Assembly: GCF_000717595.1 (NCBI RefSeq)
Contig: NZ_JNZO01000004.1
Location: 226,869-290,868, forward strand
From: Streptomyces flavochromogenes
GTDB lineage: Bacteria; Actinomycetota; Actinomycetes; Streptomycetales; Streptomycetaceae
DNA: 64,000 nt
Direction of reading: 5' to 3'
Shown: one piece after another, positions 41,074 to 49,090 of the stretch
How positions within the stretch are numbered: the stretch's first letter is position 1
Layout: every line of letters starts with the position of its first letter
The notes under the pieces: model-generated
Databases searched by the model: none
Told to the model about the DNA's origin: nothing
Seen by the model: the letters and a program-made list of their open reading frames with translations, nothing else
Program-made: the position numbers and the translations under genes

Positions 41074-42165
41074 ATGACCCTTCCGAAGAGATCCCGCGCG
41101 CTCTCCGTCGCCTGTCTCGTGGTCGCCACCGCCGCGCTGGCGCTGAGCGGCTGCGCCAAGTCCGAGACCTCCGACCAGGCAGGCGGCGACAGCAGCCAGG
41201 GCGCCCAGGTCGTCCAGACCCCCACGGCATCGGCGGCCACCGGTTCCGGCTGCTCGCTGACCGCGTACGGCGCTCCGAAGCTGGACCTCAAGAACGCGGT
41301 CGTCGGCTTCTCCCAGTCGGAGAAGGAGGCCAATCCGTTCCGTATCGCCGAAACACAGTCGATCAAGGATGAGGCCGCGAAGATCGGCGTGAAGAAGCTG
41401 CTCACCACGAACGCGCAGTCGCAGCTCTCCAAGCAGATCAGCGACATCCAGGACATGCTGGCCCAGGGCGCCCAGTTCCTGATCGTCGCGCCGCTCAACT
41501 CCGACGGCCTGGAGCCGGCCCTCCAGGCGGCGGCCGCGAAGAAGGTGCCGGTCCTCACGATCGACCGCAAGGTCAACGCGACGGCCTGCAAGGACTACCT
41601 GGCCTTCCTCGGCTCGGACTTCGTCGAGCAGGGCAAGCGCGCCGCCGACGCGATGATCAAGGCGACGGGCGGCACGGGGAAGGTCGCCATCCTCCTCGGC
41701 TCCTCCGGCAACAGCGTGACGACCGACCGCACCAAGGGCTTCGTCGACCAGGTCGCTGCCCAGGCGCCGGGGATCGAGATCGTCGCCCAGCAGACCGGTG
41801 AGTTCGCCCGCGACAAGGGCCAGCAGGTCATGGAGCAGCTCATCCAGTCGAAGCCCGACATCACGGCGGTCTACGCGGAGAACGACGAGATGGCCCTGGG
41901 CGCCGTGACCGCGCTCAAGGCCGCGGGCAAGGCCCCCGGCAAGGACGTCAAGGTCGTATCCATCGACGGCACGCGCAACGCCGTCCAGGCCCTGGCCAAC
42001 GGCGAACTCAACGCCGTCATCGAGTCCAACCCCCGCTTCGGACCCCTCGCGTTCGCCACCGCCCAGAAGTTCTACGCCGGAGAGGGGATTCCCGAGGACG
42101 TCATCATCGCGGACCGCGCCTACGACGCGTCCAATGCCAAGGCGTCCCTCGGCGGAGCGTACTGA
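41074..42165 (+). CDS. Sugar ABC importer, substrate-binding lipoprotein (YtfQ-like)
   Basis: A 363-residue periplasmic-binding-protein type 1 lipoprotein. Signal peptide with lipobox LALSGC, acylated Cys27. The mature part shows GFSQSEKEANPFRIAETQSI, then LIVAPLNSDGLEPAL, PVLTIDRKVN and VYAENDEMALGAVTAL, close to YtfQ, the galactofuranose-binding protein of E. coli. The double-domain fold binds furanose or pyranose monosaccharides. ATG 41074 has AAGGAG 9 bases upstream. First gene of the importer operon; an intercistronic hairpin downstream probably favours its higher expression. Confidence 0.92.
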   Translation: MTLPKRSRALSVACLVVATAALALSGCAKSETSDQAGGDSSQGAQVVQTPTASAATGSGCSLTAYGAPKLDLKNAVVGFSQSEKEANPFRIAETQSIKDEAAKIGVKKLLTTNAQSQLSKQISDIQDMLAQGAQFLIVAPLNSDGLEPALQAAAAKKVPVLTIDRKVNATACKDYLAFLGSDFVEQGKRAADAMIKATGGTGKVAILLGSSGNSVTTDRTKGFVDQVAAQAPGIEIVAQQTGEFARDKGQQVMEQLIQSKPDITAVYAENDEMALGAVTALKAAGKAPGKDVKVVSIDGTRNAVQALANGELNAVIESNPRFGPLAFATAQKFYAGEGIPEDVIIADRAYDASNAKASLGGAY

Positions 42166-42244
42166 CGCCGCGCCTCCGACGCCTCCGGTCACCACGCCCG
42201 CGGGAACGGTGACCGGAGCCGAGCGCGGAACCGGGGGCCGCACG

Positions 42245-42277
42245 GGCCACCACGGGACCTCCCTGCCCGTGGTGGCC
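42245..42277 (+). promoter_or_regulatory. Intercistronic stem-loop after the binding protein gene
   Basis: GGCCACCACGGG (42245-42256) pairs exactly with CCCGTGGTGGCC (42266-42277) around a 9-base loop. It lies between the binding protein gene and the ATPase gene, where such hairpins often cause partial termination or stabilise the upstream mRNA. Confidence 0.6.
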
Positions 42278-42347
42278 GCTCCCCGCGTGGACACCCCACC
42301 ACCCGCCACCACTCACCCACACGAAACATCTCCGGAAGGCCACGCTC

Positions 42348-45116
42348 ATGGCACCCCCCGAAGCGGCCCCGTCCGCGACGAACGGCACCGAGCCGTCGGT
42401 CGCGCCGACGGTGCTGGAGGCGCGCGGCGTAGGGAAACGATTCCCCGGCGTCGTGGCCCTCGACGACGTGTCGTTCACGCTCCGCGCCGGCGAGACCCAT
42501 GCGCTCGTCGGCGAGAACGGCGCGGGCAAGTCCACCCTGATCAAGGTGCTCACGGGCGTGCACCGGCCGGACAGCGGCGAGTTGCTGCTCTCGGACCGCC
42601 CCGTCCACTTCTCGCGCCCGTTCGAGGCGCAGCAGGCCGGTATCTCCACGATCTACCAGGAGGTGAACCTGGTTCCGCTGATGAGCGTGGCGCGCAACAT
42701 CTTCCTCGGCCGCGAGCCCCGGACCCGTCTCCGGTTGATCGACTTCTCGCGGATGCACGCCGAGGCCGCTGCCCTCCTCGACGGGTTCGGCGTCGGCGTC
42801 GACCCCCGCCGCCCGCTGCACACCCTGGGCATCGGCGCGCAGCAGATGGTGGCGCTCGCCCGCGCGGTGTCGGTCCGGGCTCATGTGGTCGTCATGGACG
42901 AGCCCACCTCCTCCCTTGAGCCGCGTGAGGTCGAGACCCTGTTCCGGGTGATCGGCGATCTGCGCCGGCAGAACATCGCCGTCGTCTACGTGAGCCACCG
43001 CATGGACGAGCTCTACCGGATCTGCGACCGCGTCACGGTGCTCCGGGACGGACGGCACATCCACACCGGCGATCTGTCCGCTCTCGACCGGATGCAGCTG
43101 GTCTCCATGATGCTGGGCCGGGAGCTGTCCGAGGTCCGTCGGCACGGCACGACGAGCTTCGCGGGCGAGGGGCACGCCATCGCGCGCAAGCCCGTCCTCA
43201 CGGCGACCGGAATGGTCAGGAAGCACCGACTGGACGACATCTCCCTGGAACTCCACCCGGGGGAGGTGCTGGGCCTCGGAGGCCTGCTGGGCTCCGGCCG
43301 CAGCGAGACCGCGAAGGCGCTCGCCGGCGCCCTTCCGCTGGACACGGGGCGGATCACCGTCGATGGTGATCCGCTCGACCGGATGTCCTCGGCGCGCGCC
43401 ATTCGGGCCGGGATCAGCCTGCTGCCGGAGGACCGCAAGGCCGAGGGGATCGTGCCCGGCCTCTCGGTGCGCGAGAACATCGTGCTCGCGGCGCTGCCCC
43501 GCCTCTCGCGCGCGGGCATCGTCTCCCGCGCGCGGCAGGACCGTGTCGTCGACATCTTCGTGAAGCGGCTGCGGATCAAGGCGTCCAGCCCCGAGCAGAA
43601 GGTCGGCGAACTGTCCGGCGGGAACCAGCAGAAGGTACTCCTGGCCCGGTGGCTGTGCCTCGAACCCAAGGTGCTGCTGCTCGACGAGCCCACGCGTGGC
43701 ATCGACGTCGGTGCCAAGGCGGAGGTCCAGGCCCTGATCGACGAGCTCGCCCAGGAAGGCCTCGCCGTCCTCCTGATCTCGTCCGACATCGAGGAGCTGG
43801 TCGAGGGCTCCGACCGGATCGTCGTCCTCCGGAACGGGGCAACGGCCGGTGAACTGACCGGGGAGCAGGTGTCGGAGAGCGAGCTGCTCGCCGTACTCGC
43901 GGACCACTCCCCGGCGGCGACGACCACGACCACCGCCCCGGCCACGCCCCCCCGCCCCGGCCACGCATACGGCCCCGGCTTCTGCCCCGGCCACGCCCCC
44001 CGCCCCAGCCACGCATACGGCCCCGGCTTCTGCCTCGGCCACGCCCCCAGCCCCAGCCACGACCGCGGCCCCAGCCCCAGCCACGGCCCCAGCCACAGTC
44101 GCGGCCGCAGGCAGGGCCGAGGACGCCGAGGAGGACCCCCGATGACCACCCAGGTGACCGCGGCGCCGCCGGTCGGCAGCTCCGTACGGCGCAGCGCCCC
44201 GGCCTGGTTCCAGGAGTACGGCGTCTACGCGGCGGTGGCCGCGCTCCTGCTGTTCAACGCTTTCTTCACCGAGCACTTCCTCACCGCCGACAACCTCCGA
44301 ACCCAGCTGATCCAGGTCGCCCCGATCGTCATCGTGGCCCTCGGCATGGCCCTGGTCATCGGGACCGAAGGAGTCGACCTCTCCGTGGGGTCGGCCATGG
44401 CCCTGGCAGCGGCACTCCTGCCGCTGTACCTGGGCTACGGCCTCGTGCCCGCCCTGCTGATCGCGCTGCTCGCCGGCGCCGTCGTCGGAGCGGTGAACGG
44501 CGCCCTCGTGTCCGTCGTCGGACTGCAGCCCATCGTCGCCACCCTGGCCCTGTTCGTCGGCGGACGCGGCATCGCGCTCGTGATGGCGGACGGTCAGCTC
44601 AAGCAGATCGTCAACCCCGACCTCCTGTCGCTGGGCACCGGCAGTCTCCTCGGCGTCCCGCTGGTCGTCCTGATCGCGGCCGTACTGGCGCTCGCGGTGG
44701 CCTTCCTCGTCCACCGGACCACCTTCGGCCGCCAGGTCGTCGCGATCGGTGGCAACCGGTCCGCGGCCGCCCTCTCCGGACTGCCCGTCAAGCGGGTGCT
44801 GACCGGGGTGTACATCCTGTGCGGGGTGTTCGCCGCCCTCGCGGGAATCCTGGCCACCGCACGCCTCACCGCGAGCGACCCGTCATCCCTGGGCACCCTC
44901 ATGGAACTGTCCGCGATCACCGCGGTGGTCGTCGGCGGAACCCCCCTGAGCGGCGGATCCATCCGGGTGCTCGGCACCGTCGCGGGTGCGCTCCTGATGC
45001 AGCTGCTGCGCGCCACGCTCGTCAAGCACGACCTGCCCGACTCCACCGCCCAGATAGCCCAGGCGGCCATCATCATCGCCGCCGTCTACGTCGCACGGGA
45101 GCGCCGATCCCGATGA
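42348..45116 (+). CDS. Sugar ABC importer ATPase reading in frame into the permease (frameshift fusion)
   Basis: As written, one 922-codon frame. Residues ~1-525 are a duplicated sugar-importer ATPase (YtfR/RbsA type): Walker A GENGAGKSTL, second degenerate nucleotide site GLLGSGRSET, signature LSGGNQQKVLLARW, Walker B VLLLDEPTRGID. A linker (~526-598) with odd His/Cys/Arg-rich composition (PGHAYGPGFCPGHAPRPS) then runs into the permease. If the seven-C run at 43947-43953 had six, the linker would read as Ala/Pro/Thr-rich and stop at TGA 44143-44145, overlapping the permease ATG (ATGA). A sister repeat copy has six C. So a one-base expansion, or an assembly error, probably created this fusion; the ancestral ATPase is ~598 residues. 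Confidence 0.8.
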   Translation: MAPPEAAPSATNGTEPSVAPTVLEARGVGKRFPGVVALDDVSFTLRAGETHALVGENGAGKSTLIKVLTGVHRPDSGELLLSDRPVHFSRPFEAQQAGISTIYQEVNLVPLMSVARNIFLGREPRTRLRLIDFSRMHAEAAALLDGFGVGVDPRRPLHTLGIGAQQMVALARAVSVRAHVVVMDEPTSSLEPREVETLFRVIGDLRRQNIAVVYVSHRMDELYRICDRVTVLRDGRHIHTGDLSALDRMQLVSMMLGRELSEVRRHGTTSFAGEGHAIARKPVLTATGMVRKHRLDDISLELHPGEVLGLGGLLGSGRSETAKALAGALPLDTGRITVDGDPLDRMSSARAIRAGISLLPEDRKAEGIVPGLSVRENIVLAALPRLSRAGIVSRARQDRVVDIFVKRLRIKASSPEQKVGELSGGNQQKVLLARWLCLEPKVLLLDEPTRGIDVGAKAEVQALIDELAQEGLAVLLISSDIEELVEGSDRIVVLRNGATAGELTGEQVSESELLAVLADHSPAATTTTTAPATPPRPGHAYGPGFCPGHAPRPSHAYGPGFCLGHAPSPSHDRGPSPSHGPSHSRGRRQGRGRRGGPPMTTQVTAAPPVGSSVRRSAPAWFQEYGVYAAVAALLLFNAFFTEHFLTADNLRTQLIQVAPIVIVALGMALVIGTEGVDLSVGSAMALAAALLPLYLGYGLVPALLIALLAGAVVGAVNGALVSVVGLQPIVATLALFVGGRGIALVMADGQLKQIVNPDLLSLGTGSLLGVPLVVLIAAVLALAVAFLVHRTTFGRQVVAIGGNRSAAALSGLPVKRVLTGVYILCGVFAALAGILATARLTASDPSSLGTLMELSAITAVVVGGTPLSGGSIRVLGTVAGALLMQLLRATLVKHDLPDSTAQIAQAAIIIAAVYVARERRSR
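43941..44062 (+). repeat. 48/49-bp tandem repeat in the ATPase C-terminal linker
   Basis: Unit 1 (43941-43989, 49 bases) and unit 2 (43990-44037, 48 bases) are nearly identical. A diverging third copy starts at 44038. The only length difference is the C run: seven in unit 1 (43947-43953), six in unit 2. In the alternative frame the unit encodes a 16-residue Ala/Pro/Thr-rich motif. Confidence 0.85.
44142..45116 (+). CDS. Sugar ABC importer permease 1 (YtfT-like)
   Basis: A 324-residue permease of the ribose/galactofuranose family with about nine membrane segments: YGVYAAVAALLLFNAFFTEH, VIVALGMALVIGTEGVDLSV, GLVPALLIALLAGAVVGAVN and so on. The conserved TEGVDLSVGS and VGGTPLSGGSIRVLGTV loops contact the ATPase. 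It has its own ATG with a strong GAGGAGG ribosome site 7 bases upstream, so it can be translated independently whether or not the upstream frame reads through. The stop overlaps the next permease ATG by four bases (ATGA). Confidence 0.88.
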   Translation: MTTQVTAAPPVGSSVRRSAPAWFQEYGVYAAVAALLLFNAFFTEHFLTADNLRTQLIQVAPIVIVALGMALVIGTEGVDLSVGSAMALAAALLPLYLGYGLVPALLIALLAGAVVGAVNGALVSVVGLQPIVATLALFVGGRGIALVMADGQLKQIVNPDLLSLGTGSLLGVPLVVLIAAVLALAVAFLVHRTTFGRQVVAIGGNRSAAALSGLPVKRVLTGVYILCGVFAALAGILATARLTASDPSSLGTLMELSAITAVVVGGTPLSGGSIRVLGTVAGALLMQLLRATLVKHDLPDSTAQIAQAAIIIAAVYVARERRSR

Positions 45117-46168
45117 ACCCCACCTCCTCGCTCACCGCACCGGGGACGGGCACCACGCCCTCCGCGCCCACCGGGAGCGGCCCCGCCGCCGACCGCGGGC
45201 GGGCCGACGTCTCCGGACGGGAACGGCTCGCCGCGCTCGTGCAGCGCCAGGGCGTGCTCGCCGTCCTGCTCCTCGTCGTCGTGATCGCCTCCTTCGTCTA
45301 CCCCACCTTCGCCACGCTGGACAACGCGCGGGGGGTGACGGTGCAGGCGTCGTTCCTGGCCGTCGTCGCACTCGGCATGACCCTGGTCATCATCACCGGT
45401 GGCATCGACCTGTCCGTCGGCTCGGTCTTCGCACTGGGCGGAGTACTCGCCGCCTGGGCCTCCCAGTGGGGCATCCTGCCCGCCCTCCTCGTACCGCTCG
45501 TGGCCTGCGGGACGATCGGCCTGATCAACGGTCTGCTGATCGCCCGGGCCGGCATGGCACCCTTCATCGTCACGCTCGCCTCCCTCCTAGGGGCGCGCGG
45601 GCTGCTGCTCGCCCTCACCGACGAAGGCGCCACCACGTACCTGGTGCCCAAGGGCTCGGCGTTCGCGGAGCTCGGCCAAGGCAGCATCGGAGGCTTCGGG
45701 TATCCGATCCTCGTCGCACTCGTCCTCTTCGCCGTCGGCGGGGTCGTCCTCCAGCGCACGTCGTTCGGCCAGACGCTGTTCGCCGTCGGCGGCAGCAGCG
45801 ACGCGGCGACGCTGATGGGCCTGCCCGTGGCCCGCGCGAAGGTGACGGTGTACCTGCTGAGCGGACTCCTCGCGGGACTCGCGGGAGCCGTCAACGCGGC
45901 CCGGCTGTCCTCCGGCGTCACGATCATCGGGGCCGGCATGGAGCTCGACGCGATCGCCGCCGTCGTCATCGGCGGAACCCTGCTGGTCGGCGGCGCCGGT
46001 TCGGTGAGCGGCACCCTCTGGGGGGTGTTGCTGCTCGCCGTCATCCAGAACCTCATCAACCAGATCGGCACGCTCAACTCCTCGTACCAGTCGGTGGTCA
46101 GCGGCGGATTCCTCATCCTCGTCGTGGTAGCGCAGCGCTACCTCTCACGGAGCCGAAGTACCGTCTGA
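45113..46168 (+). CDS. Sugar ABC importer permease 2 (YjfF-like)
   Basis: A 351-residue second permease with a 40-residue hydrophilic N-terminus and then about nine membrane helices (VLAVLLLVVVIASFVYPTFA, FLAVVALGMTLVIITGGIDL, LPALLVPLVACGTIGLINGL). Family loops TGGIDLSVGSVFAL and VIGGTLLVGGAGSVSGTLWG are conserved. Two permeases plus one duplicated ATPase and one binding protein is the YtfQRT-YjfF galactofuranose importer layout, rather than the single-permease ribose type. Coupled to permease 1 by ATGA. Confidence 0.9.
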   Translation: MNPTSSLTAPGTGTTPSAPTGSGPAADRGRADVSGRERLAALVQRQGVLAVLLLVVVIASFVYPTFATLDNARGVTVQASFLAVVALGMTLVIITGGIDLSVGSVFALGGVLAAWASQWGILPALLVPLVACGTIGLINGLLIARAGMAPFIVTLASLLGARGLLLALTDEGATTYLVPKGSAFAELGQGSIGGFGYPILVALVLFAVGGVVLQRTSFGQTLFAVGGSSDAATLMGLPVARAKVTVYLLSGLLAGLAGAVNAARLSSGVTIIGAGMELDAIAAVVIGGTLLVGGAGSVSGTLWGVLLLAVIQNLINQIGTLNSSYQSVVSGGFLILVVVAQRYLSRSRSTV

Positions 46169-46257
46169 CGGGGGACGGATCATGCTCGAACCAGAGCCGT
46201 CCCACAGCCGTTCCAGAGCCGATCCAGAACCGACGAGAGCTGAAACAGAGGAGTGCC

Positions 46258-47340
46258 GTGGGCGTCAGCCTCAAGGACGTCGCGCAGCGGGCAGGCGTGT
46301 CGATCAAGACCGTGTCCAACGTCGTGAACAACTACCCCCACGTCACGCCTCAGATGCGCGCCAAGGTGCAGCAGGCCATCGACGAGCTCGGTTACCGGCC
46401 GAACCTCACCGCCCGGCATCTGCGCAAGGGGCGTACCGGCATCATCGCCTTCGCCGTACCCGAGCTCGGCAACCCGTACTTCGCGGAGCTGGCCGGCGCC
46501 ATCATCGACGCCGCCGCCCAGCACGACTACACCGTCCTCGTCGACCACACCGCTGGGCTGCGCGAGCGGGAACTGCTGGTCTGCCAGGAGTTCCGCTCCC
46601 ATGTCATCGACGGGCTGATCCTGAGCCCCATCCATCTGGAGACGGCCGATCTGGTCGCCCGGCAGGAGACCTCGCCCCTGGTGCTGCTCGGCGAGCGCGA
46701 GTACGAGGCGCCCTACGACCAGATCGCCATCGACAACGTGGCGGCGGCCCGCGAGGCGGTCCGCCACCTCGTGGGCCTGGGCCGCCGCCGCATCGCGTTC
46801 CTCGGCTCCCGCACCGACCGCGAGCGGCAGCCCGCGCACCTGCGGCTGCGCGGCTGGCGGGAGGAGCTCGTCGCCTCGGGCCTGGAGCCGGCCGAGACGC
46901 TCGTCGTCGCCACGGACGGTTACGGCCGCGCCGACGGCGCGGCGGCCATGTCCGCGCTCCTGGACCGGGGGGAGCGGCCGGACGCGGTCTTCGCGTACAA
47001 CGACCTCATCGCCCTCGGTGCGATGCGGACCCTCATCGAACGGGGCCTGCGTGTCCCCGACGACATCGCCGTGGTCGGCTTCGACGACATCGAGGAAAGC
47101 CGCTTCGGCGCGATCAGCCTCACCACCGTCGCCCCCGACAAGCACGCCATCGCCCGCCTCGCCGTGGACCGCCTCGTCGAGCGTCTCAGCGGCCGGTCGG
47201 ACTCCGAGCCGCGCAGGATCAGCCCCGGGTACGAGCTCGTCGTCCGGGAGTCCACCGGCGGCGGCCGCACGGCCCCCGGCCACGGCCGCGACCCCGGCCC
47301 ACGACCCGGCGACGACAGCCCGACCCCACCCCCCGCCTGA
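46258..47340 (+). CDS. LacI-family repressor of the galactoside locus
   Basis: A 360-residue LacI/GalR regulator. The N-terminal helix-turn-helix is SLKDVAQRAGVSIKTVSNVV and the hinge helix is LTARHLRKGRTG. The ligand domain starts GIIAFAVPELGNPYFAELAG; effector-contact segments are NVAAAREAVRHLVGLGRRRI and VVGFDDIEESRFG. A Pro/Gly-rich 30-residue tail is unusual. The GTG has AGAGGAG upstream. Co-directional with the importer (90-base gap). Probable operators are the AACGTT palindromes at 40710 and 40889; the inducer may be galactose or a galactofuranoside. Confidence 0.92.
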   Translation: MGVSLKDVAQRAGVSIKTVSNVVNNYPHVTPQMRAKVQQAIDELGYRPNLTARHLRKGRTGIIAFAVPELGNPYFAELAGAIIDAAAQHDYTVLVDHTAGLRERELLVCQEFRSHVIDGLILSPIHLETADLVARQETSPLVLLGEREYEAPYDQIAIDNVAAAREAVRHLVGLGRRRIAFLGSRTDRERQPAHLRLRGWREELVASGLEPAETLVVATDGYGRADGAAAMSALLDRGERPDAVFAYNDLIALGAMRTLIERGLRVPDDIAVVGFDDIEESRFGAISLTTVAPDKHAIARLAVDRLVERLSGRSDSEPRRISPGYELVVRESTGGGRTAPGHGRDPGPRPGDDSPTPPPA

Positions 47341-47374
47341 CTGCCCGACCATCCGCTCGCCCTGAGGACTCGCC

Positions 47375-48487
47375 ATGCTCCGATCCACCGTCCGCCACCG
47401 GCCGTTCGGCACTGCCCCGAGCGGAGAGGAGGTCGGCCTCTGGCGGCTGGAATCCACCTCCGGCGTCTACGCCGAGATCCTCACGTACGGGGGTGTCCTG
47501 CACTCCCTCGGCGTGCCCGACACCGAAGGCGGGACGGCCGATGTGATCCTCTCGCTGACGTCGGTGGACCAGTACGCCGAGAAGGGCCCGTACCTCGGTG
47601 CGCTGATCGGCCGGTACGCCAACCGCATCGCCCACGGCCGCTTCACCCTCGACGGCACCACGCACCACATCCCCCTCAACGACCGAGGCCACGCCCTGCA
47701 CGGCGGTCCCGAAGGATTCGACACCAGGGTGTGGGACGCCCACCCCCTCACGGACGGCGACACGGCCGCACTCCGTCTGACGCTGCACAGCCCCGACGGC
47801 GACATGGGGTTTCCCGGCGCTCTCGACGTCGCCGTCACGTACTCCCTCGACTCGGCCGGCACCCTGTCCGTCGACTGCACGGCGACCACCGACCGCCCGA
47901 CCGTGGTCAGCCTCACCAACCACGCCTACTTCAACCTGGCGGGCGCCGGAGACGTCCTGGGCCACACCCTCCAGATCGACTCCACGGCCTACCTTCCGGT
48001 CGACGGGGACGGCATCCCGCTGGGCCCGCTCCAGGACGTGACCGGCACGCCCTTCGATCTGACGTCCCCCCGGCTGCTCGGAGACTGCGTCGGTTCGGCC
48101 GACGAGCAGATCAGCCGCGCCGGCGGGTACGACCACTGCTGGGCACTGGCCGGACGGGAGCCGGGCCCGCTGCGGTACGCGGCCCGGCTGACGGCTCCGG
48201 CGGAGACCCGGGTCATGGAGGTGTGGACGACGGCGCCGGGCGTGCAGGTCTACACCGCCAACCACCTGGACGGATCCCTCGCCGACGGGACGGGCCGCTC
48301 CCACGAACGCCATGGCGCGGTCTGTCTGGAGACGCAGCACTTCCCCGACGCCCCCAACCGGCCCGAATACCCCAGCGCGGTGCTGCGCCCCGGCACGACC
48401 GCTCACCGTCGTACGGAGTTCCGCTTCCCGCACCTCGGCGGCGGGGCGGAGCACTCGACCGGTCTCCTGGAGGAAGCGTGTGATTGA
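47375..48487 (+). CDS. galM: Aldose 1-epimerase (galactose mutarotase)
   Basis: A 370-residue mutarotase interconverting alpha and beta anomers of aldoses. Signatures are LGALIGRYANRIAHGRFTLD near residue 68, catalytic His in SLTNHAYFNLAG, and general base Glu in VCLETQHFPDAPNRP. The galactose-binding Arg-Asn (GRYANR) and Asp (GGYDHCW) are present. Last enzyme of the locus, 34 bases after lacI. It would process galactose released from imported galactosides before the Leloir pathway, whose genes are not in the window. Confidence 0.92.
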   Translation: MLRSTVRHRPFGTAPSGEEVGLWRLESTSGVYAEILTYGGVLHSLGVPDTEGGTADVILSLTSVDQYAEKGPYLGALIGRYANRIAHGRFTLDGTTHHIPLNDRGHALHGGPEGFDTRVWDAHPLTDGDTAALRLTLHSPDGDMGFPGALDVAVTYSLDSAGTLSVDCTATTDRPTVVSLTNHAYFNLAGAGDVLGHTLQIDSTAYLPVDGDGIPLGPLQDVTGTPFDLTSPRLLGDCVGSADEQISRAGGYDHCWALAGREPGPLRYAARLTAPAETRVMEVWTTAPGVQVYTANHLDGSLADGTGRSHERHGAVCLETQHFPDAPNRPEYPSAVLRPGTTAHRRTEFRFPHLGGGAEHSTGLLEEACD

Positions 48488-48553
48488 TTCCGGTGCCGGG
48501 GGGTAGCCGCGGAACTCAGACGGTCTGATCCGTTCTCGACAGAAAGGGCACCC

Positions 48554-48778
48554 ATGCCTTTCTCGACTGCCACCGCCTCCGAGCTCGCCGCTTCCGGCTC
48601 ACCCGCCCTGCTGCTGATCCTGGTAGGAGTGGTGATCGCCGTCCTGCTGATCGCCGCCTTCTGGTGGGGTTCCCGGCGCGCGGCTCGCAGAAGGGCCTCC
48701 GCCGGTGTCGCGCAGCCGCAGGCGGCCGAGGCGAGGCGGGACTCATGGACCGCGCCGGACGAGCGACCTGACCGATGA
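48554..48778 (+). CDS. DUF6479-type small membrane protein
   Basis: A 74-residue protein with one membrane helix (PALLLILVGVVIAVLLIAAFWWG) followed by a basic RRAARRR and a polar tail SWTAPDERPDR. This matches DUF6479, a family of short Streptomyces membrane proteins of unknown function. The stop overlaps an alternative start of the next gene (ATGA at 48775), suggesting co-transcription. Confidence 0.78.
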   Translation: MPFSTATASELAASGSPALLLILVGVVIAVLLIAAFWWGSRRAARRRASAGVAQPQAAEARRDSWTAPDERPDR

Positions 48779-48813
48779 GCAGGCCCGTGGGGCCGCAGCG
48801 GAAGGAGGACCCC

Positions 48814-49059
48814 GTGAAGGGAAAGGGCGACGACAACGAGCGGCGGGACCGCCGCACCGCCCCCACCACTCCGGCGGACGCCGAGGGCGAGAGCGGTGAC
48901 AGGGAGGCGCGAGAGGATGCCGAGGAGGCCGTGACGCGACGCGCCGGGGACACCGACCGCGCCGGCGACACCGACCGGGCGGGCGCCGACGGCCACCGGG
49001 CCAAGCGTCAGCGCCCCGGCCTCGGCCGCGAGGAGCAGACCCGGGACCAGGGGGCCTGA
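48814..49059 (+). CDS. Small charged low-complexity protein
   Basis: An 81-residue, highly charged and probably disordered protein (MKGKGDDNERRDRRTAPTTP) with a local duplication, AGDTDRAGDTDRAGADGHRA. The GTG at 48814 has an excellent GAAGGAGG ribosome site 5 bases upstream. An ATG at 48775, coupled to the DUF6479 stop, would add 13 residues but lacks a ribosome site. No family recognised. Pairs of DUF6479 gene plus charged small gene, as I recall, recur in Streptomyces. Confidence 0.6.
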   Translation: MKGKGDDNERRDRRTAPTTPADAEGESGDREAREDAEEAVTRRAGDTDRAGDTDRAGADGHRAKRQRPGLGREEQTRDQGA

Positions 49060-49090
49060 CGCCCGGCTGTTCCGGATCGCCGAGCGGGCG

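Noticed and set aside
42166..42347. A riboswitch or small RNA gene between the binding protein and ATPase genes.
   Set aside because: Only a simple 12-bp hairpin is visible; no multi-helix conserved structure could be recognised.
48775..48813. ATG at 48775, overlapping the DUF6479 stop, as the start of the small charged protein.
   Set aside because: It lacks a ribosome site, whereas the GTG at 48814 has an excellent one; it remains a possible coupled alternative start.
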